A stretch of DNA of 64,000 bases from Oxalobacter sp. (lineage in GTDB: Bacteria; Pseudomonadota; Gammaproteobacteria; Burkholderiales; Burkholderiaceae_D): positions 1-64,000 of the forward strand of contig QZKY01000005.1 in NCBI GenBank assembly GCA_003605115.1, read 5' to 3'. Under the pieces are notes generated by a model, which made no database searches, had not been told where the DNA came from, and saw only the letters and a list, made by a program, of their open reading frames with translations. Positions 1 to 10,163 of this stretch are shown here, piece after piece. Numbering within the stretch: the first letter of the stretch is position 1; every line of letters starts with the position of its first letter. The position numbers were made by a program, and so were the translations under genes.

Positions 1-258
1 ATGCGTGAGACGACGGACGGTTTTGACATTGCACGTCGCGATCTGGAAATCCGCGGCCCTGGCGAATTTCTGGGCGCGCGACAGTCGGGCATGCCGATGT
101 TGCGCTTTGCCGATCTCACGACTGATCAATGGCTGGTAGAGCAAGCGCGACAGGTGGCGGACGATTTGCTGGCTGAAAAAATTCCCGACAGCGTTGATGT
201 TATTGATGCACATCTGGCGCGGTGGTTGGGTGGGCGGGAAGATTATTTGAAGGTGTGA
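1..258 (+). CDS. recG: ATP-dependent DNA helicase RecG, C-terminal end (partial)
   Basis: The window opens inside a gene, and the last 85 residues are visible. They match the C-terminal part of RecG, the monomeric helicase that remodels stalled replication forks and Holliday junctions. The stretch RRDLEIRGPGEFLGARQSG is the highly conserved RecG segment after the helicase motor, and the helical tail ends in GGREDYLKV. The helicase motifs lie upstream, outside the window. A palindromic intergenic repeat and ubiA follow on the same strand. The identity is firm from this conserved segment; the true start cannot be seen. Confidence 0.93.
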   Translation: MRETTDGFDIARRDLEIRGPGEFLGARQSGMPMLRFADLTTDQWLVEQARQVADDLLAEKIPDSVDVIDAHLARWLGGREDYLKV

Positions 259-306
259 TGATTGGAAATTACAAAACCTTGAGACACTTTATCGGCAGAG
301 ATTAAA

Positions 307-425
307 ATCCCTTCCCCCTGTGAGGGGGAAGGTTGGGTAGGGGGTGCGCAAGTTGCTCAAGCATAGTGTTTGAAATTGGCGTAACACCCCCACCCTATCC
401 CTCCCCCTCGCAGGTGGAGGGGATG
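307..425. repeat. Intergenic inverted repeat of the CCCTTCCCC type, copy 1
   Basis: Between recG and ubiA lies a 119-bp element with a G-rich arm (GAGGGGGAAGGTTGGGTAGG) and, after a central spacer, a complementary C-rich arm (CACCCCCACCCTATCCCTCC). Each end also has its own small hairpin. A relative with the same layout but different spacer lies between dut and coaBC at 46622-46743. It looks like a dispersed non-autonomous palindromic repeat and could also act as a transcription terminator. No protein is encoded. Confidence 0.7.
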
Positions 426-471
426 AATAGGCAGAATAGATACGTTTTTTAAAAATAGCCAATTAAAGTAA

Positions 472-1329
472 ATGAACCGCCTCGCGCTTTACATCCGCCT
501 CGTGCGCCTCGACAAACCCATCGGCATCTTGTTGCTGCTGTGGCCGACCTTGAGCGCTTTGTGGCTGGCGTCCGATGGCAAGCCTGATATGTCGCTCGTG
601 ATCATCTTCACGCTGGGCACGGTGTTGATGCGCTCGGCTGGTTGCGCGATCAACGATTTTGCGGATCGCGATTTTGACAAGCATGTGAAACGTACTACAG
701 ATCGTCCGCTCACCAGCGGCCAGATCGCGCCGTGGGAAGCCATCATGGTGGCGTGCGTGCTGGCCTTGATGTCGCTGTTCCTGATTTTGCACTTAAATGC
801 ACTCACGCTGAAACTCTCGGTGCTGGCGGTGATCGTGGCGGCGACGTATCCATACTTCAAGCGGTTCTTCGCTCTGCCGCAGGCGTATCTCGGTATTGCC
901 TTCGGCTTCGGCATTCCAATGGCGTTTGCGGCGGTGCAAAACGACGTACCCTCCGGCGCATGGTGGCTCTTGGCGGCGAACGTGTTTTGGGCGTTGGCGT
1001 ATGATACCGAGTATGCGATGGTCGATCGCGACGATGATATCAAGATCGGCATTAAAACATCGGCAATCACTTTCGGACATTTCGACGTGACGGCGGTGAT
1101 GATTTGCTATACGGCTTCGCTGGCGATTATTTACGCGGTAGGGTGGCATGCAGGTTTGCAGACTTGCTTTATGGCGGGTATGCTAATGGCAGCAGGATGC
1201 GTGGTGTACCACTATGTACTCATCCGCCATCGTGATCGGCAGCAGTGTTTTGCAGCCTTTCGGCACAATAATTGGCTGGGCGCAGCTGTATTTGCGGGGA
1301 TTGCGCTGGATTTTGCCTTGCGCTCGTAA
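472..1329 (+). CDS. ubiA: 4-hydroxybenzoate polyprenyltransferase UbiA
   Basis: This 285-residue integral membrane prenyltransferase attaches the polyprenyl tail to 4-hydroxybenzoate, the first membrane step of ubiquinone synthesis. Both Asp-rich Mg2+/diphosphate-binding motifs are present: NDFADRDFD at residues 61-69 and [12 protein letters not shown] at 178-189. The rest is a series of hydrophobic helices, and the length is normal for the family. The ATG start gives the expected [19 protein letters not shown]-terminus. It is a single gene flanked by an upstream palindromic repeat and a downstream yqjD-like gene. Presence of ubiA implies a ubiquinone-based respiratory chain. Confidence 0.95.
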   Translation: MNRLALYIRLVRLDKPIGILLLLWPTLSALWLASDGKPDMSLVIIFTLGTVLMRSAGCAINDFADRDFDKHVKRTTDRPLTSGQIAPWEAIMVACVLALMSLFLILHLNALTLKLSVLAVIVAATYPYFKRFFALPQAYLGIAFGFGIPMAFAAVQNDVPSGAWWLLAANVFWALAYDTEYAMVDRDDDIKIGIKTSAITFGHFDVTAVMICYTASLAIIYAVGWHAGLQTCFMAGMLMAAGCVVYHYVLIRHRDRQQCFAAFRHNNWLGAAVFAGIALDFALRS

Positions 1330-1452
1330 CGGGCAGGTGACAGACAGGAAACTTCGTCGGAAGCCGAGATATTTTTGATTCAACGCAATATCAATGCATA
1401 ATGGAAGCCTACACTCAAGTTTCTTCACAACAACCAAGCAAAGGGGGACATC

Positions 1453-1770
1453 ATGGATTCAGTGAGCAGAATGGGTCAATCACGTGACAAACTGATGGCA
1501 GATTTGCGTGTCGTGGTGCGCGATGCGGAGGAGTTGCTTACGCAAGCTGGCTCTCAAGCAGGCGAAGGATTCAAGGCGGCGAAGGCCAAAATGGAAGCAT
1601 CGCTGAAAGCAGCCAAGGAAGAACTGGAATACGTGGAAAGCATCGCGATCAACAAAGCCAAGCAAGTGGCACACACCACGGACGATTACGTCAAAACGCA
1701 TCCGTGGCAATCTGTGGGTATGGCTGCTGCAATTGGTGTGATTCTCGGCTTCCTGGTTTCGAGAAAATAG
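1453..1770 (+). CDS. DUF883 family protein (YqjD/ElaB-like, C-tail membrane anchored)
   Basis: The 105-residue protein has a charged, Ala/Glu/Lys-rich amphipathic helical region at roughly residues 10-75 and one C-terminal transmembrane segment (PWQSVGMAAAIGVILGFLVSR) with a short basic tail. This is the layout of the DUF883 family, whose E. coli members YqjD and ElaB are inner-membrane C-tail-anchored proteins linked to ribosome binding and stationary phase. An AGGGGGACATC stretch just before the ATG gives a good ribosome binding site. It heads a three-gene set with the YqjE-like and YqjK-like genes, the same order as yqjDEK. The exact role here is inferred. Confidence 0.85.
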   Translation: MDSVSRMGQSRDKLMADLRVVVRDAEELLTQAGSQAGEGFKAAKAKMEASLKAAKEELEYVESIAINKAKQVAHTTDDYVKTHPWQSVGMAAAIGVILGFLVSRK

Positions 1771-1774
1771 CCTG

Positions 1775-2149
1775 ATGCTCAAGGTGATCAAGCGGATGGC
1801 GAGAACCCTGATCGCCATGATGCAAACGCGCGCAGAACTTCTGGCGGTGGAAATCGAAGAAGAAGTTCTGCGCCTTTTTGCGTATCTGATGCTCTCGCTC
1901 GTGGCACTGTTTTGCTTCGGCATTGCAGCCTTGCTGGCGATTGCGTTGATCATCATTCTGTTTTGGGACACCCACCGGATTGCCGTGGTTATCGGCTTGA
2001 TAGGTGTTTTCGGCGTTGCTGGCGTGGTGATCATGTGGCAGCTGAACAAACGCCTTCACAACAAACCCCGCTTTTTATCCGCGACATTAAATGAGATGTC
2101 GAAAGACCTTGAAGCACTGAAGCCGTCTGATGGTGAGGTGTCGCCATGA
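1775..2149 (+). CDS. Phage-holin-superfamily membrane protein, YqjE-like
   Basis: The 124-residue protein has an amphipathic N-terminal helix (residues 1-30) and two strongly hydrophobic segments at about 35-60 and 68-90, followed by a charged tail. This matches the YqjE/holin-like family found downstream of DUF883 genes. It starts 5 nt after the DUF883 stop and its stop overlaps the next start by four bases (ATGA), so the three genes are very likely one operon with coupled translation. The family has no well-established biochemical function. The holin name reflects superfamily membership only, and there are no phage genes around it. Confidence 0.8.
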   Translation: MLKVIKRMARTLIAMMQTRAELLAVEIEEEVLRLFAYLMLSLVALFCFGIAALLAIALIIILFWDTHRIAVVIGLIGVFGVAGVVIMWQLNKRLHNKPRFLSATLNEMSKDLEALKPSDGEVSP

Positions 2150-2454
2150 GTCGGGCATCGGAATTGGCAAAGCGTCGCGCAGAACTGCTCACGCTCAGCG
2201 ATTTGCAGCGCGCTGTGTTGACTGTCGATATGCATGCCGTGCGTCATGCGATGACGCCATCGGGCATGGGCGCCAGCCTGCTGGAAACAATACGCCAGCA
2301 CAAACTATTGGCGGTTGGCGGTGTCCTCGCGCTCACCTTCATCCAGCCAAGGCGCCTTATGGCGGGGTTGGAGATGGGCTTGGTCGGCTGGGGGATGTGG
2401 CAGAAATTTGCCCCGGTATTGCAAAATGTGCGGGGGCATTTCAGTAAAAAATAG
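2146..2454 (+). CDS. YqjK-like small protein
   Basis: A 102-residue protein with a basic N-terminus (MSRASELAKRRAELL) of the type seen in YqjK-like proteins, a weakly hydrophobic middle around residues 54-75 and a basic end. It overlaps the YqjE-like gene by four bases and ends the yqjDEK-like set. No catalytic motif is visible. Assignment rests on the N-terminal pattern and on position; the function is unknown. Confidence 0.7.
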   Translation: MSRASELAKRRAELLTLSDLQRAVLTVDMHAVRHAMTPSGMGASLLETIRQHKLLAVGGVLALTFIQPRRLMAGLEMGLVGWGMWQKFAPVLQNVRGHFSKK

Positions 2455-2467
2455 CGTAAGCGGTAGG

Positions 2468-2526
2468 AAAAATCGGGGGCAGCCATCGAAATTCGCAAGC
2501 GATATCCGACGGCCGCCCCGATTTTC
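2468..2526. terminator. Palindrome between convergent yqjK-like gene and purB; probable bidirectional terminator
   Basis: The arms AAAAATCGGGG and CCCCGATTTTC surround an inner imperfect hairpin whose core (ATTCGCAAGCGATATCC) resembles the core of the GGGTCAGAGT palindromes elsewhere in the window. The T-rich right side and the position between two convergent genes fit a terminator. It looks like a diverged repeat copy that may have been taken over for termination. Confidence 0.65.
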
Positions 2527-2566
2527 TTTTGCGGCCGCTTGGACGGCGCGGTATTTTTACCGTGGC

Positions 2567-4081
<1,515 letters not shown>

Positions 4082-4222
4082 CTATCAGTGGTTTTTGAAT
4101 GGAACGGCGCATATTTTCGGTTTATGGCGTGCAAAACAAGAGAAATGCTATCTGGTGGAAAAGAAAGAGCGAAGGTGCTACACTCACGGCCTCTAAAAAG
4201 TTCCCTTGACATGTGAGCGCGC

Positions 4223-4831
4223 ATGAAACTGTTTGGCACCCTTTCCAGTCCCTACGTACGCAAAGTCCGGATCGTTTTGGCTGAGAAAAAACTCGATTAC
4301 CAATTGATTCTGGAAGATCTCAGTTCACCTGATTCCAAGCTTCAGGAAGTGAACCCGCTCGGCAAAGTACCATGCCTGGTCATGGATGACGGCACGGCGA
4401 TTTACGATTCCAGCGTGATTGTGGAATATCTGGATACGTTGTCGCCAGTGTCCAAACTGATTCCACCGAGCGGGCGCGAACGCGCAGAAGTGCGACGCTG
4501 GGAAGCCTTGGCGGATGGGGTGATGGATGCAGCCGTATTGGTGCGTCTCGAAGAAACGCGTCGGCCAGCCAAACAACAAAGCAAGGAATGGGTGGAGCAC
4601 CAGATGGGCAAGGTCGGTGCCGGATTACAAGCGATGTCGAAGGAATTGAACGCCAAGCCGTTTTGCAGCGGCAATCAATATTCACTGGCTGATATTGCTG
4701 TTGGCGCGGCGCTGGGGTGGCTGGGTTTTCGTTTTCCGCAAATCGACTGGCGCGGCGAGTACCCGAATTTGGCGACGCTGTTTGAGAAATTGTCTGCGAG
4801 GCAGTCGTTCAAAGACACCGTGCCGCAGTGA
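4223..4831 (+). CDS. Glutathione S-transferase family protein
   Basis: The 202-residue protein has a thioredoxin-like N-terminal domain (MKLFGTLSSPYVRKVRIVL) with the Ser-Pro-Tyr motif expected at the glutathione thiol site, the cis-proline loop NPLGKVPCLV near residue 45, and the glutathione-binding pair DSS near residue 62. An all-helical C-terminal domain follows, including SLADIAVGAALGWL. This resembles the YibF-like class of bacterial transferases. The substrate is unknown. It stands alone, divergent from purB and followed by a nested palindrome. Confidence 0.88.
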   Translation: MKLFGTLSSPYVRKVRIVLAEKKLDYQLILEDLSSPDSKLQEVNPLGKVPCLVMDDGTAIYDSSVIVEYLDTLSPVSKLIPPSGRERAEVRRWEALADGVMDAAVLVRLEETRRPAKQQSKEWVEHQMGKVGAGLQAMSKELNAKPFCSGNQYSLADIAVGAALGWLGFRFPQIDWRGEYPNLATLFEKLSARQSFKDTVPQ

Positions 4832-4852
4832 GGGCAAGCTAGCATTCTGTCC

Positions 4853-4942
4853 GTTCAGAAAATTCGGGGTCAGAGTCAAAATTCGCTGCGCGATATTTGA
4901 CTGCTGACCCCGGTTTTCTTCACGATCCCGAATTTTCTGAAC
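4853..4942. repeat. GGGTCAGAGT palindrome nested in a 16-bp perfect inverted repeat
   Basis: The inner palindrome (about 4866-4912) reads GGGGTCAGAGTC, then a core with TTCGCTGCGCGATATT, then GACTGCTGACCCC. Outside it, GTTCAGAAAATTCGGG at 4853-4868 is the exact reverse complement of CCCGAATTTTCTGAAC at 4927-4942. It lies between the convergent glutathione transferase and mnmA genes and could form a strong hairpin. It is one of at least six close copies in the window. Confidence 0.8.
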
Positions 4943-4955
4943 GCTGCTGTCGGCG

Positions 4956-6059
4956 TTACACTCCCTGCTTTTCCGTAATAATCCCACCACCCAAACACAC
5001 TTCCCCTTTATAAAATACCGCCGACTGGCCGGGTGTGACGCCCCATTGCGGCGTGGGGAATTGCATGCGGAATGCATCAGCCGCAAGCACATTGCATTCG
5101 CAGACAACGTCGGCTTGACGATAGCGTGTCTTGGCAGAGAGTTGCACGTCTTCCGGTGCTTCACCCGCAATCCAGCTCGCTTGTCCCGCTTCCAGCGCAT
5201 TCGACATGAGCCACGGATGATCGTGACCCTGCACCACATATAAAGTGTTGTTCGGAATATCCTTTGCCGCGACAAACCACGGGTCGGTGTTGCCATCTGC
5301 GTTGCGGTGCTTTTTGGATCCGCCGATGCCGATGCCTTTGCGCTGGCCGAGCGTATAAAAACTCAAGCCAACGTGTTCGCCGACGACATCGCCTTCTGGT
5401 GTTTTGATCGAACCCGGTTGGTAAGAGAGATAGCGGTTCAGAAATTCGCGGAAGGGACGCTCGCCGATGAAGCAAATGCCGGTGGAATCTTTTTTCTTTG
5501 CATTGTGCAAACCAAGTTGATCGGCGATGCGGCGCACTTCGGTTTTGCGCATTTCGCCGAGCGGAAATAAAGTTTTGGAGAGTTGTTGCTGATTCAGGCG
5601 ATGCAGAAAATAACTTTGGTCTTTGGCGCCATCCAGCGCTTTCAACAATTCAAAACGGCCAGCCACTTCGCGCACGCGCGCGTAATGGCCGGTCGCGATC
5701 AAATCTGCGCCGAGACGCATTGCATGATCCAGGAAGGCTTTAAATTTAATTTCGGCATTGCACAGCACATCCGGGTTCGGCGTGCGACCAGCTTGATACT
5801 CGCGCAGGAATTCAGCAAAGACGCGATCTTTGTATTCAGCAGCAAAGTTGACGGCTTCGATATCAATGCCGACGACGTCGGCCACGCTGACGGCATCGAT
5901 CCAGTCGGTGCGCGCTGAACAGAAATCGTTGTTGTCATCGTCTTCCCAGTTTTTCATGAACAGGCCGACGACCTCGTAACCTTGTTCCTTGAGCAACCAG
6001 GCCGACACAGACGAATCCACGCCGCCGGACATGCCGATCACGACGCGTTTTTTAGCCAT
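4956..6059 (-). CDS. mnmA: tRNA-specific 2-thiouridylase MnmA
   Basis: MnmA puts sulfur on U34 of tRNA-Lys, -Glu and -Gln using ATP and a persulfide relay. The 367-residue protein has the PP-loop [12 protein letters not shown] at residues 9-20, a catalytic Cys in [12 protein letters not shown] and the second Cys in [13 protein letters not shown]. The reading frame is open for 41 more codons upstream, but the ATG giving [13 protein letters not shown] has a strong GGAGGGATCT ribosome site and the expected N-terminus. Its first eight bases overlap the end of the Nudix gene, which suggests co-expression. Confidence 0.96.
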   Translation of the reverse strand: MAKKRVVIGMSGGVDSSVSAWLLKEQGYEVVGLFMKNWEDDDNNDFCSARTDWIDAVSVADVVGIDIEAVNFAAEYKDRVFAEFLREYQAGRTPNPDVLCNAEIKFKAFLDHAMRLGADLIATGHYARVREVAGRFELLKALDGAKDQSYFLHRLNQQQLSKTLFPLGEMRKTEVRRIADQLGLHNAKKKDSTGICFIGERPFREFLNRYLSYQPGSIKTPEGDVVGEHVGLSFYTLGQRKGIGIGGSKKHRNADGNTDPWFVAAKDIPNNTLYVVQGHDHPWLMSNALEAGQASWIAGEAPEDVQLSAKTRYRQADVVCECNVLAADAFRMQFPTPQWGVTPGQSAVFYKGEVCLGGGIITEKQGV

Positions 6060-6537
6060 AGATCCCTCCGGCAGTGGCGACGAGGGAAGTGAGCAGTGAG
6101 AGCGGTGCGCGTTTGCCCGCCAGGTAATCGTCCACGCACTGCATGATGAGCGGACTACGGTGACGGTCGCGGCAGGCAACAATTTCGTCGCGCGTCATCC
6201 AGACAGTGCGGATGATGTCCTGATCCAGCGGGCGATCCTGTTTTCCACCCAATTCGCCGACAAAGGCAAAACGGATGAAAGTGCGCACTGGCTCGCCTTC
6301 CGGGCTGTCATAGCGCAGCATGTAGGTGCCCAGGAGTTCAGTTGGTGTGAAATCATGCGTCGTTTCTTCGAGCGTTTCCCGAACGACCGCCTGCAGCAGG
6401 GTCTCGCCCGGGTCGAGATGTCCGGCGGGTTGGTTATAGCGAATGCCCGTCGGGGTGTTTTCTTCGACAAGCAGAAACCGGCCTTCTTTTTCAATGATGG
6501 CGGCAACAACGACAGCAGGTTTCCAGACGGAAGACAT
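6052..6537 (-). CDS. nudJ: Nudix hydrolase, NudJ-like
   Basis: The 161-residue protein has a Nudix box running from [20 protein letters not shown], with the expected Gly, the REXXEE core and metal-binding glutamates. In E. coli, NudJ releases inorganic phosphate from nucleoside di- and triphosphates and from HMP-pyrophosphate, and its gene also sits directly before mnmA. The chosen ATG gives [13 protein letters not shown]; a TTG two codons upstream is possible but has no better ribosome site. The NudJ name rests on this gene pairing and the general sequence pattern, so the substrate is an inference. Confidence 0.85.
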   Translation of the reverse strand: MSSVWKPAVVVAAIIEKEGRFLLVEENTPTGIRYNQPAGHLDPGETLLQAVVRETLEETTHDFTPTELLGTYMLRYDSPEGEPVRTFIRFAFVGELGGKQDRPLDQDIIRTVWMTRDEIVACRDRHRSPLIMQCVDDYLAGKRAPLSLLTSLVATAGGIYG

Positions 6538-6689
6538 GATCAACGAAAGGGGTATTCAAAAATATCAAGAAAAAGCGTGAAAAGCGGGCAGGGAGAGGTC
6601 AATTTGATAATTTTTTTGGGGTGTTGCCTGGCGCTAATCGGTTAGAATGTCGCTATTTTACTGTGCACAGGAAATTATTGCCTGCCACA

Positions 6690-6756
6690 AAGCAAAGTGA
6701 AAAAGCGAGCCTTGTCAAAACGTTACGTTTTTGACGGGTGGGGCTTTTTACACTTT
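6690..6756 (+). promoter_or_regulatory. Structured leader upstream of pntAA
   Basis: The 293-bp gap before pntAA has no gene. It holds a two-level inverted repeat. Outer arms GTGAAAAAGC and GGCTTTTTACAC flank inner arms GTCAAAACGT and ACGTTTTTGAC, and more T runs follow. Depending on where transcription starts, this could be an attenuator, a terminator of an upstream transcript or a leader hairpin. The pntAA ribosome site GGAGGAG lies about 70 bp further on. No known riboswitch fold was recognised. Confidence 0.4.
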
Positions 6757-6830
6757 TCTACTTCGTGTGCGCATGACGTTTTCCGTGTACTATCTACAGC
6801 TTTTTAGAGTTCAAGTAATTGGAGGAGCGT

Positions 6831-7946
6831 ATGAAAATCGGCATCCCCGCCGAGACGAGGCCTGGTGAGACGCGCGTAGCGGCGACGCCAGAAACCGTCA
6901 GGAAATTTATCGCTGCCAAGCACCAAGTTGTCGTGCAAGCTGGCGCGGGCACAAGCGCAAGCATTACTGACGAAGCGTATCGGGACGCAGGCGCGCAAAT
7001 CGCCTCAGCCGCTGACGCGCTAGGTTGTGACTTGGTTTTGAAGGTTCGGGCACCAAGTGCAGACGAGCGTGTGCAAATGAAAGCGGGCACAGTGCTGATT
7101 GGCATGCTGAACCCTTTCGATGCAGACAATATCAAGGCGATGAACGACGCAAAATTGACGGCGTTCGCCATGGAAGCTGCACCGCGTATTTCTCGTGCTC
7201 AAACCCTTGACGTGCTGTCTTCGCAAGCCAATATTGCCGGCTACAAGGCGGTCATGTTGGCGGCGGATCATTATCCACGCTTCATGCCGATGCTGATGAC
7301 GGCCGCAGGCACAGTCAAGGCTGCACGCGTGTTGATCATGGGCGTGGGCGTGGCGGGTTTGCAAGCGATTGCGACGGCCAAACGTCTGGGCGCAGTGGTG
7401 GAAGCTTCCGATGTGCGTCCGCCAGTGAAGGAACAGGTTGAGTCGCTTGGCGCGAAATTCATCGACGTGCCATATGAAACCGACGAAGAACGTGAAATTG
7501 CGCAAGGTGCGGGTGGTTATGCGCGTCCGATGCCGGAAGCCTGGATGAAACGTCAGGCTGAAATTGTGCATGAACGCGCCAAGCAAGCGGACATCGTTAT
7601 CACGACGGCCTTGATTCCGGGTCGCAAGGCGCCAACGCTGATTTCGGAAGAAACCGTCAAGGCAATGAAACCCGGTTCGGTGATTGTGGACATGGCGGTT
7701 GAGCAAGGGGGCAACTGCCCGCTTTCTGAACTCGATAAAACCGTTACCAAATACGGTGTCAACATCGTCGGCATTCCGAATTTGGCTGCGCTGGTGCCCG
7801 CAGACGCCTCTTCGCTGTATGCACGTAATTTGCTCGATTTTATGAAGCTGATTACGGATAAGGATGGCAACCTTGCCATCAACTTGGACGATGAGATTGT
7901 TGCTGCAACGCGTATGTGTGCCGGCGGCGAGATTTTCCGTAAATAG
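6831..7946 (+). CDS. pntAA: NAD(P) transhydrogenase, soluble alpha-1 subunit (PntAA)
   Basis: This is the NAD(H)-binding subunit of the proton-translocating transhydrogenase, which uses the proton gradient to make NADPH from NADH. The 371-residue protein has the family N-terminus MKIGIPAETRPGETRVAATP and the dinucleotide fold VLIMGVGVAGLQAIATAKRLGAVVEASDVR near 167-196. The ATG follows a GGAGGAG ribosome site; the upstream in-frame TTG would destroy that spacing. Here the alpha chain is split into separate soluble and membrane genes, as in Rhodospirillum. Unusually, panD lies between the two alpha genes. Confidence 0.95.
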   Translation: MKIGIPAETRPGETRVAATPETVRKFIAAKHQVVVQAGAGTSASITDEAYRDAGAQIASAADALGCDLVLKVRAPSADERVQMKAGTVLIGMLNPFDADNIKAMNDAKLTAFAMEAAPRISRAQTLDVLSSQANIAGYKAVMLAADHYPRFMPMLMTAAGTVKAARVLIMGVGVAGLQAIATAKRLGAVVEASDVRPPVKEQVESLGAKFIDVPYETDEEREIAQGAGGYARPMPEAWMKRQAEIVHERAKQADIVITTALIPGRKAPTLISEETVKAMKPGSVIVDMAVEQGGNCPLSELDKTVTKYGVNIVGIPNLAALVPADASSLYARNLLDFMKLITDKDGNLAINLDDEIVAATRMCAGGEIFRK

Positions 7947-7955
7947 GAGAACATC

Positions 7956-8315
7956 ATGCAACGTATCATGCTGCGCGGCAAAATTCATCGCGTAACCGTT
8001 ACACAGTGCGATTTGAACTACGAAGGTTCGTGCGGGATAGACCAGGATTTGCTGGACGCTGCGGACATTCGCGTCAATGAAAAAATCGAGATCTACAACG
8101 TCAATAACGGCGAGCGTTTTTCCACATACGCGATTTCAGGGAAACGCGGTAGCGGTGAAATTTCCTTGAACGGCGCGGCAGCGCGCTGCGCACATTTGGG
8201 CGATTTGCTGATTATTTGCACCTACGGCCCGATGGAAGATGCCGAAATCGACAAGTTCGAGCCGAAGGTTGTTTTTGTGGACGATCAGAATCGCATGACC
8301 GGAATGAAAAAGTAA
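7956..8315 (+). CDS. panD: Aspartate 1-decarboxylase
   Basis: PanD makes beta-alanine from aspartate for pantothenate and CoA synthesis. The 119-residue proenzyme carries the self-cleavage site YEGSC, with Gly24-Ser25 at the canonical position where Ser25 becomes the catalytic pyruvoyl group. The [11 protein letters not shown] and [12 protein letters not shown] segments are typical of the family, and the length is close to that of the E. coli enzyme. It begins 9 nt after pntAA and ends 13 nt before pntAB, so it must be co-transcribed with the transhydrogenase. That neighbourhood is unusual. The enzyme call is firm; a functional reason for the location is conjecture. Confidence 0.95.
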   Translation: MQRIMLRGKIHRVTVTQCDLNYEGSCGIDQDLLDAADIRVNEKIEIYNVNNGERFSTYAISGKRGSGEISLNGAAARCAHLGDLLIICTYGPMEDAEIDKFEPKVVFVDDQNRMTGMKK

Positions 8316-8328
8316 ACAGGAGTGACAA

Positions 8329-8643
8329 ATGGAAGTTTCAATGACACTGACGAATGTCATCATCTTCGTGTTAGCGATTTATGTCGGCTACCACGTGGTT
8401 TGGACGGTGACACCGGCTTTGCACACGCCATTGATGGCGGTGACAAACGCCATTTCTGCCATCATCATCGTTGGCGCCATGCTGGCAGCAGGCGTTACGG
8501 AAGGTTTGGTTGGGAAAATTATGGGAACACTCGCAGTTGGGCTGGCTGCCGTCAATGTTTTTGGCGGATTTCTGGTGACCCAGCGCATGCTTGAAATGTT
8601 CAAGAAAAAAGAGCCCAAAGCAGCAGCGAAGGAGACCAAATAA
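8329..8643 (+). CDS. pntAB: NAD(P) transhydrogenase, membrane alpha-2 subunit (PntAB)
   Basis: The 104-residue protein has three hydrophobic helices, and the sequence [16 protein letters not shown] is the hallmark of the membrane part of the transhydrogenase alpha chain. It forms part of the proton channel together with the membrane half of PntB. The start gives [10 protein letters not shown] after a CAGGAGTGACAA ribosome site. Its TAA stop shares a base with the ATG of pntB (TAATG), a sign of translational coupling. It is separated from pntAA by panD. Confidence 0.94.
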   Translation: MEVSMTLTNVIIFVLAIYVGYHVVWTVTPALHTPLMAVTNAISAIIIVGAMLAAGVTEGLVGKIMGTLAVGLAAVNVFGGFLVTQRMLEMFKKKEPKAAAKETK

Positions 8644-10088
8644 TGAGTATGAATTTGGTCGTCCTGCTTTATTTGATTGCGTCTGTGTGTTTCATCCAGG
8701 CGCTCAAAGGCTTGTCTCATCCCTCAACCGCGCGCCAAGGAAATACCTTCGGCATGATTGGCATGGGCATCGCTGTAGTCACAACGATTGCGTTGATGGT
8801 CAAGATTAAGAGCGAATATATTGGCTCAGGTAGTTTGGGGTACATCTTGCTGGTGGTGGGTGTGGTGATTGGTGGTGCCATTGGTGCGACCCTCGCCAAG
8901 CGAATTGAAATGACCAAGATGCCGGAACTGGTTGCAGCAATGCACTCGCTCATCGGTCTGGCAGCCGTGTTCATTGCGATTGCGGTAGTGGCAGAGCCAT
9001 ACGCTTTTCAGATCACGGGACGTGGCGAACCCATTCCATTTGGCAATCGCCTTGAACTGTTCATTGGCACCTTCGTTGGCGCAATCACCTTCTCTGGTTC
9101 TGTGATTGCATTCGGCAAGCTCTCCGGCTCCTACAAGTTCCGTTTGTTCCAGGGTTCGCCCGTTGTGTTCAAGGGTCAGCATGCCGTTAACCTGATTGTG
9201 GCACTCGTGATGGTTGCCCTGGGACTCGTGTTCTGCTTCTCGCCCGGTGCTGAGCCGGCCTGGACGCCGTTCCTGATCATGACCTTGCTGGCCTTCATCC
9301 TCGGTGTGTTGATTATCATCCCGATTGGTGGCGCAGACATGCCGGTTGTCGTGTCCATGTTGAACAGCTATTCCGGCTGGGCAGCTGCAGGTATTGGTTT
9401 CTCACTCAATAACTCGATGCTGATCATTGCCGGTTCACTGGTAGGTTCATCGGGCGCGATTCTGTCATACATCATGTGTAAGGCCATGAACCGCGGTTTC
9501 ATCAGCGTGATCATGGGTGGTTTTGGCGGGGAAGTTGCCGTGGCTGCGGGTGCGCAGGCGCAACGTCCAGTCAAGTCTGGCTCCGCTGATGATGCAGCTT
9601 TCCTGATGTCGAACGCCGACACGGTGCTGATCGTGCCTGGGTATGGTTTGGCAGTAGCGCGCGCCCAGCACGCGCTGAAAGAACTGGTCGAGAAGTTGAC
9701 CGAGCATGGTGTGACCGTGAAGTATGCGATCCATCCGGTGGCAGGGCGCATGCCTGGCCACATGAACGTTCTCTTGGCGGAAGCGGAAGTGCCTTACGAT
9801 CAAGTTTTCGAAATGGAAGATATCAACAGTGAGTTCGCGCAAGCCGATGTGGTGTTGGTACTCGGCGCAAATGACGTGGTGAATCCAGCAGCGAAAGATC
9901 CGAAGTCAGCCATCGCAGGCATGCCGATTCTGGAAGCGCATCGTGCCAAGACCGTTATCGTGAACAAGCGTTCCATGGCGTCTGGTTATGCCGGTCTGGA
10001 CAACGAATTGTTCTACATGGACAAGACGATGATGGTGTTTGGTGATGCGAAGAAGGTTGTGGAAGACATGGTTAAGGCTGTTGAATAA
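8643..10088 (+). CDS. pntB: NAD(P) transhydrogenase subunit beta (PntB)
   Basis: The 481-residue beta subunit has an N-terminal membrane half of about nine helices (residues 1-270) that forms the proton path, and a C-terminal NADP(H)-binding domain. The latter shows VIVPGYGLAVARAQHALKEL, the motif HPVAGRMPGHMNVLLAEA and VLVLGANDVVNPAA, all standard for PntB. The gene overlaps the pntAB stop by one base and ends the operon with a clear terminator 15 bp downstream. The full set pntAA-panD-pntAB-pntB therefore forms one transcription unit. Confidence 0.96.
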   Translation: MSMNLVVLLYLIASVCFIQALKGLSHPSTARQGNTFGMIGMGIAVVTTIALMVKIKSEYIGSGSLGYILLVVGVVIGGAIGATLAKRIEMTKMPELVAAMHSLIGLAAVFIAIAVVAEPYAFQITGRGEPIPFGNRLELFIGTFVGAITFSGSVIAFGKLSGSYKFRLFQGSPVVFKGQHAVNLIVALVMVALGLVFCFSPGAEPAWTPFLIMTLLAFILGVLIIIPIGGADMPVVVSMLNSYSGWAAAGIGFSLNNSMLIIAGSLVGSSGAILSYIMCKAMNRGFISVIMGGFGGEVAVAAGAQAQRPVKSGSADDAAFLMSNADTVLIVPGYGLAVARAQHALKELVEKLTEHGVTVKYAIHPVAGRMPGHMNVLLAEAEVPYDQVFEMEDINSEFAQADVVLVLGANDVVNPAAKDPKSAIAGMPILEAHRAKTVIVNKRSMASGYAGLDNELFYMDKTMMVFGDAKKVVEDMVKAVE

Positions 10089-10102
10089 TCTTTTCACGCC
10101 GC

Positions 10103-10137
10103 ACAAAAAACGCGCCGAAGTCGGCGCGTTTTTTATT
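10103..10137 (+). terminator. Rho-independent terminator of the pnt operon
   Basis: The hairpin ACGCGCCGAAGTCGGCGCGT is preceded by an A run and followed by TTTTTTA, 20 bp after the pntB stop. This is a textbook intrinsic terminator. Confidence 0.93.
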
Positions 10138-10163
10138 GCATGCGCAGAAAAAACTGCGGCGTA

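Noticed and set aside
1775-2149. Prophage holin
   Set aside because: The family name includes holin, but the neighbours are yqjD-like and yqjK-like genes and no phage gene is near.
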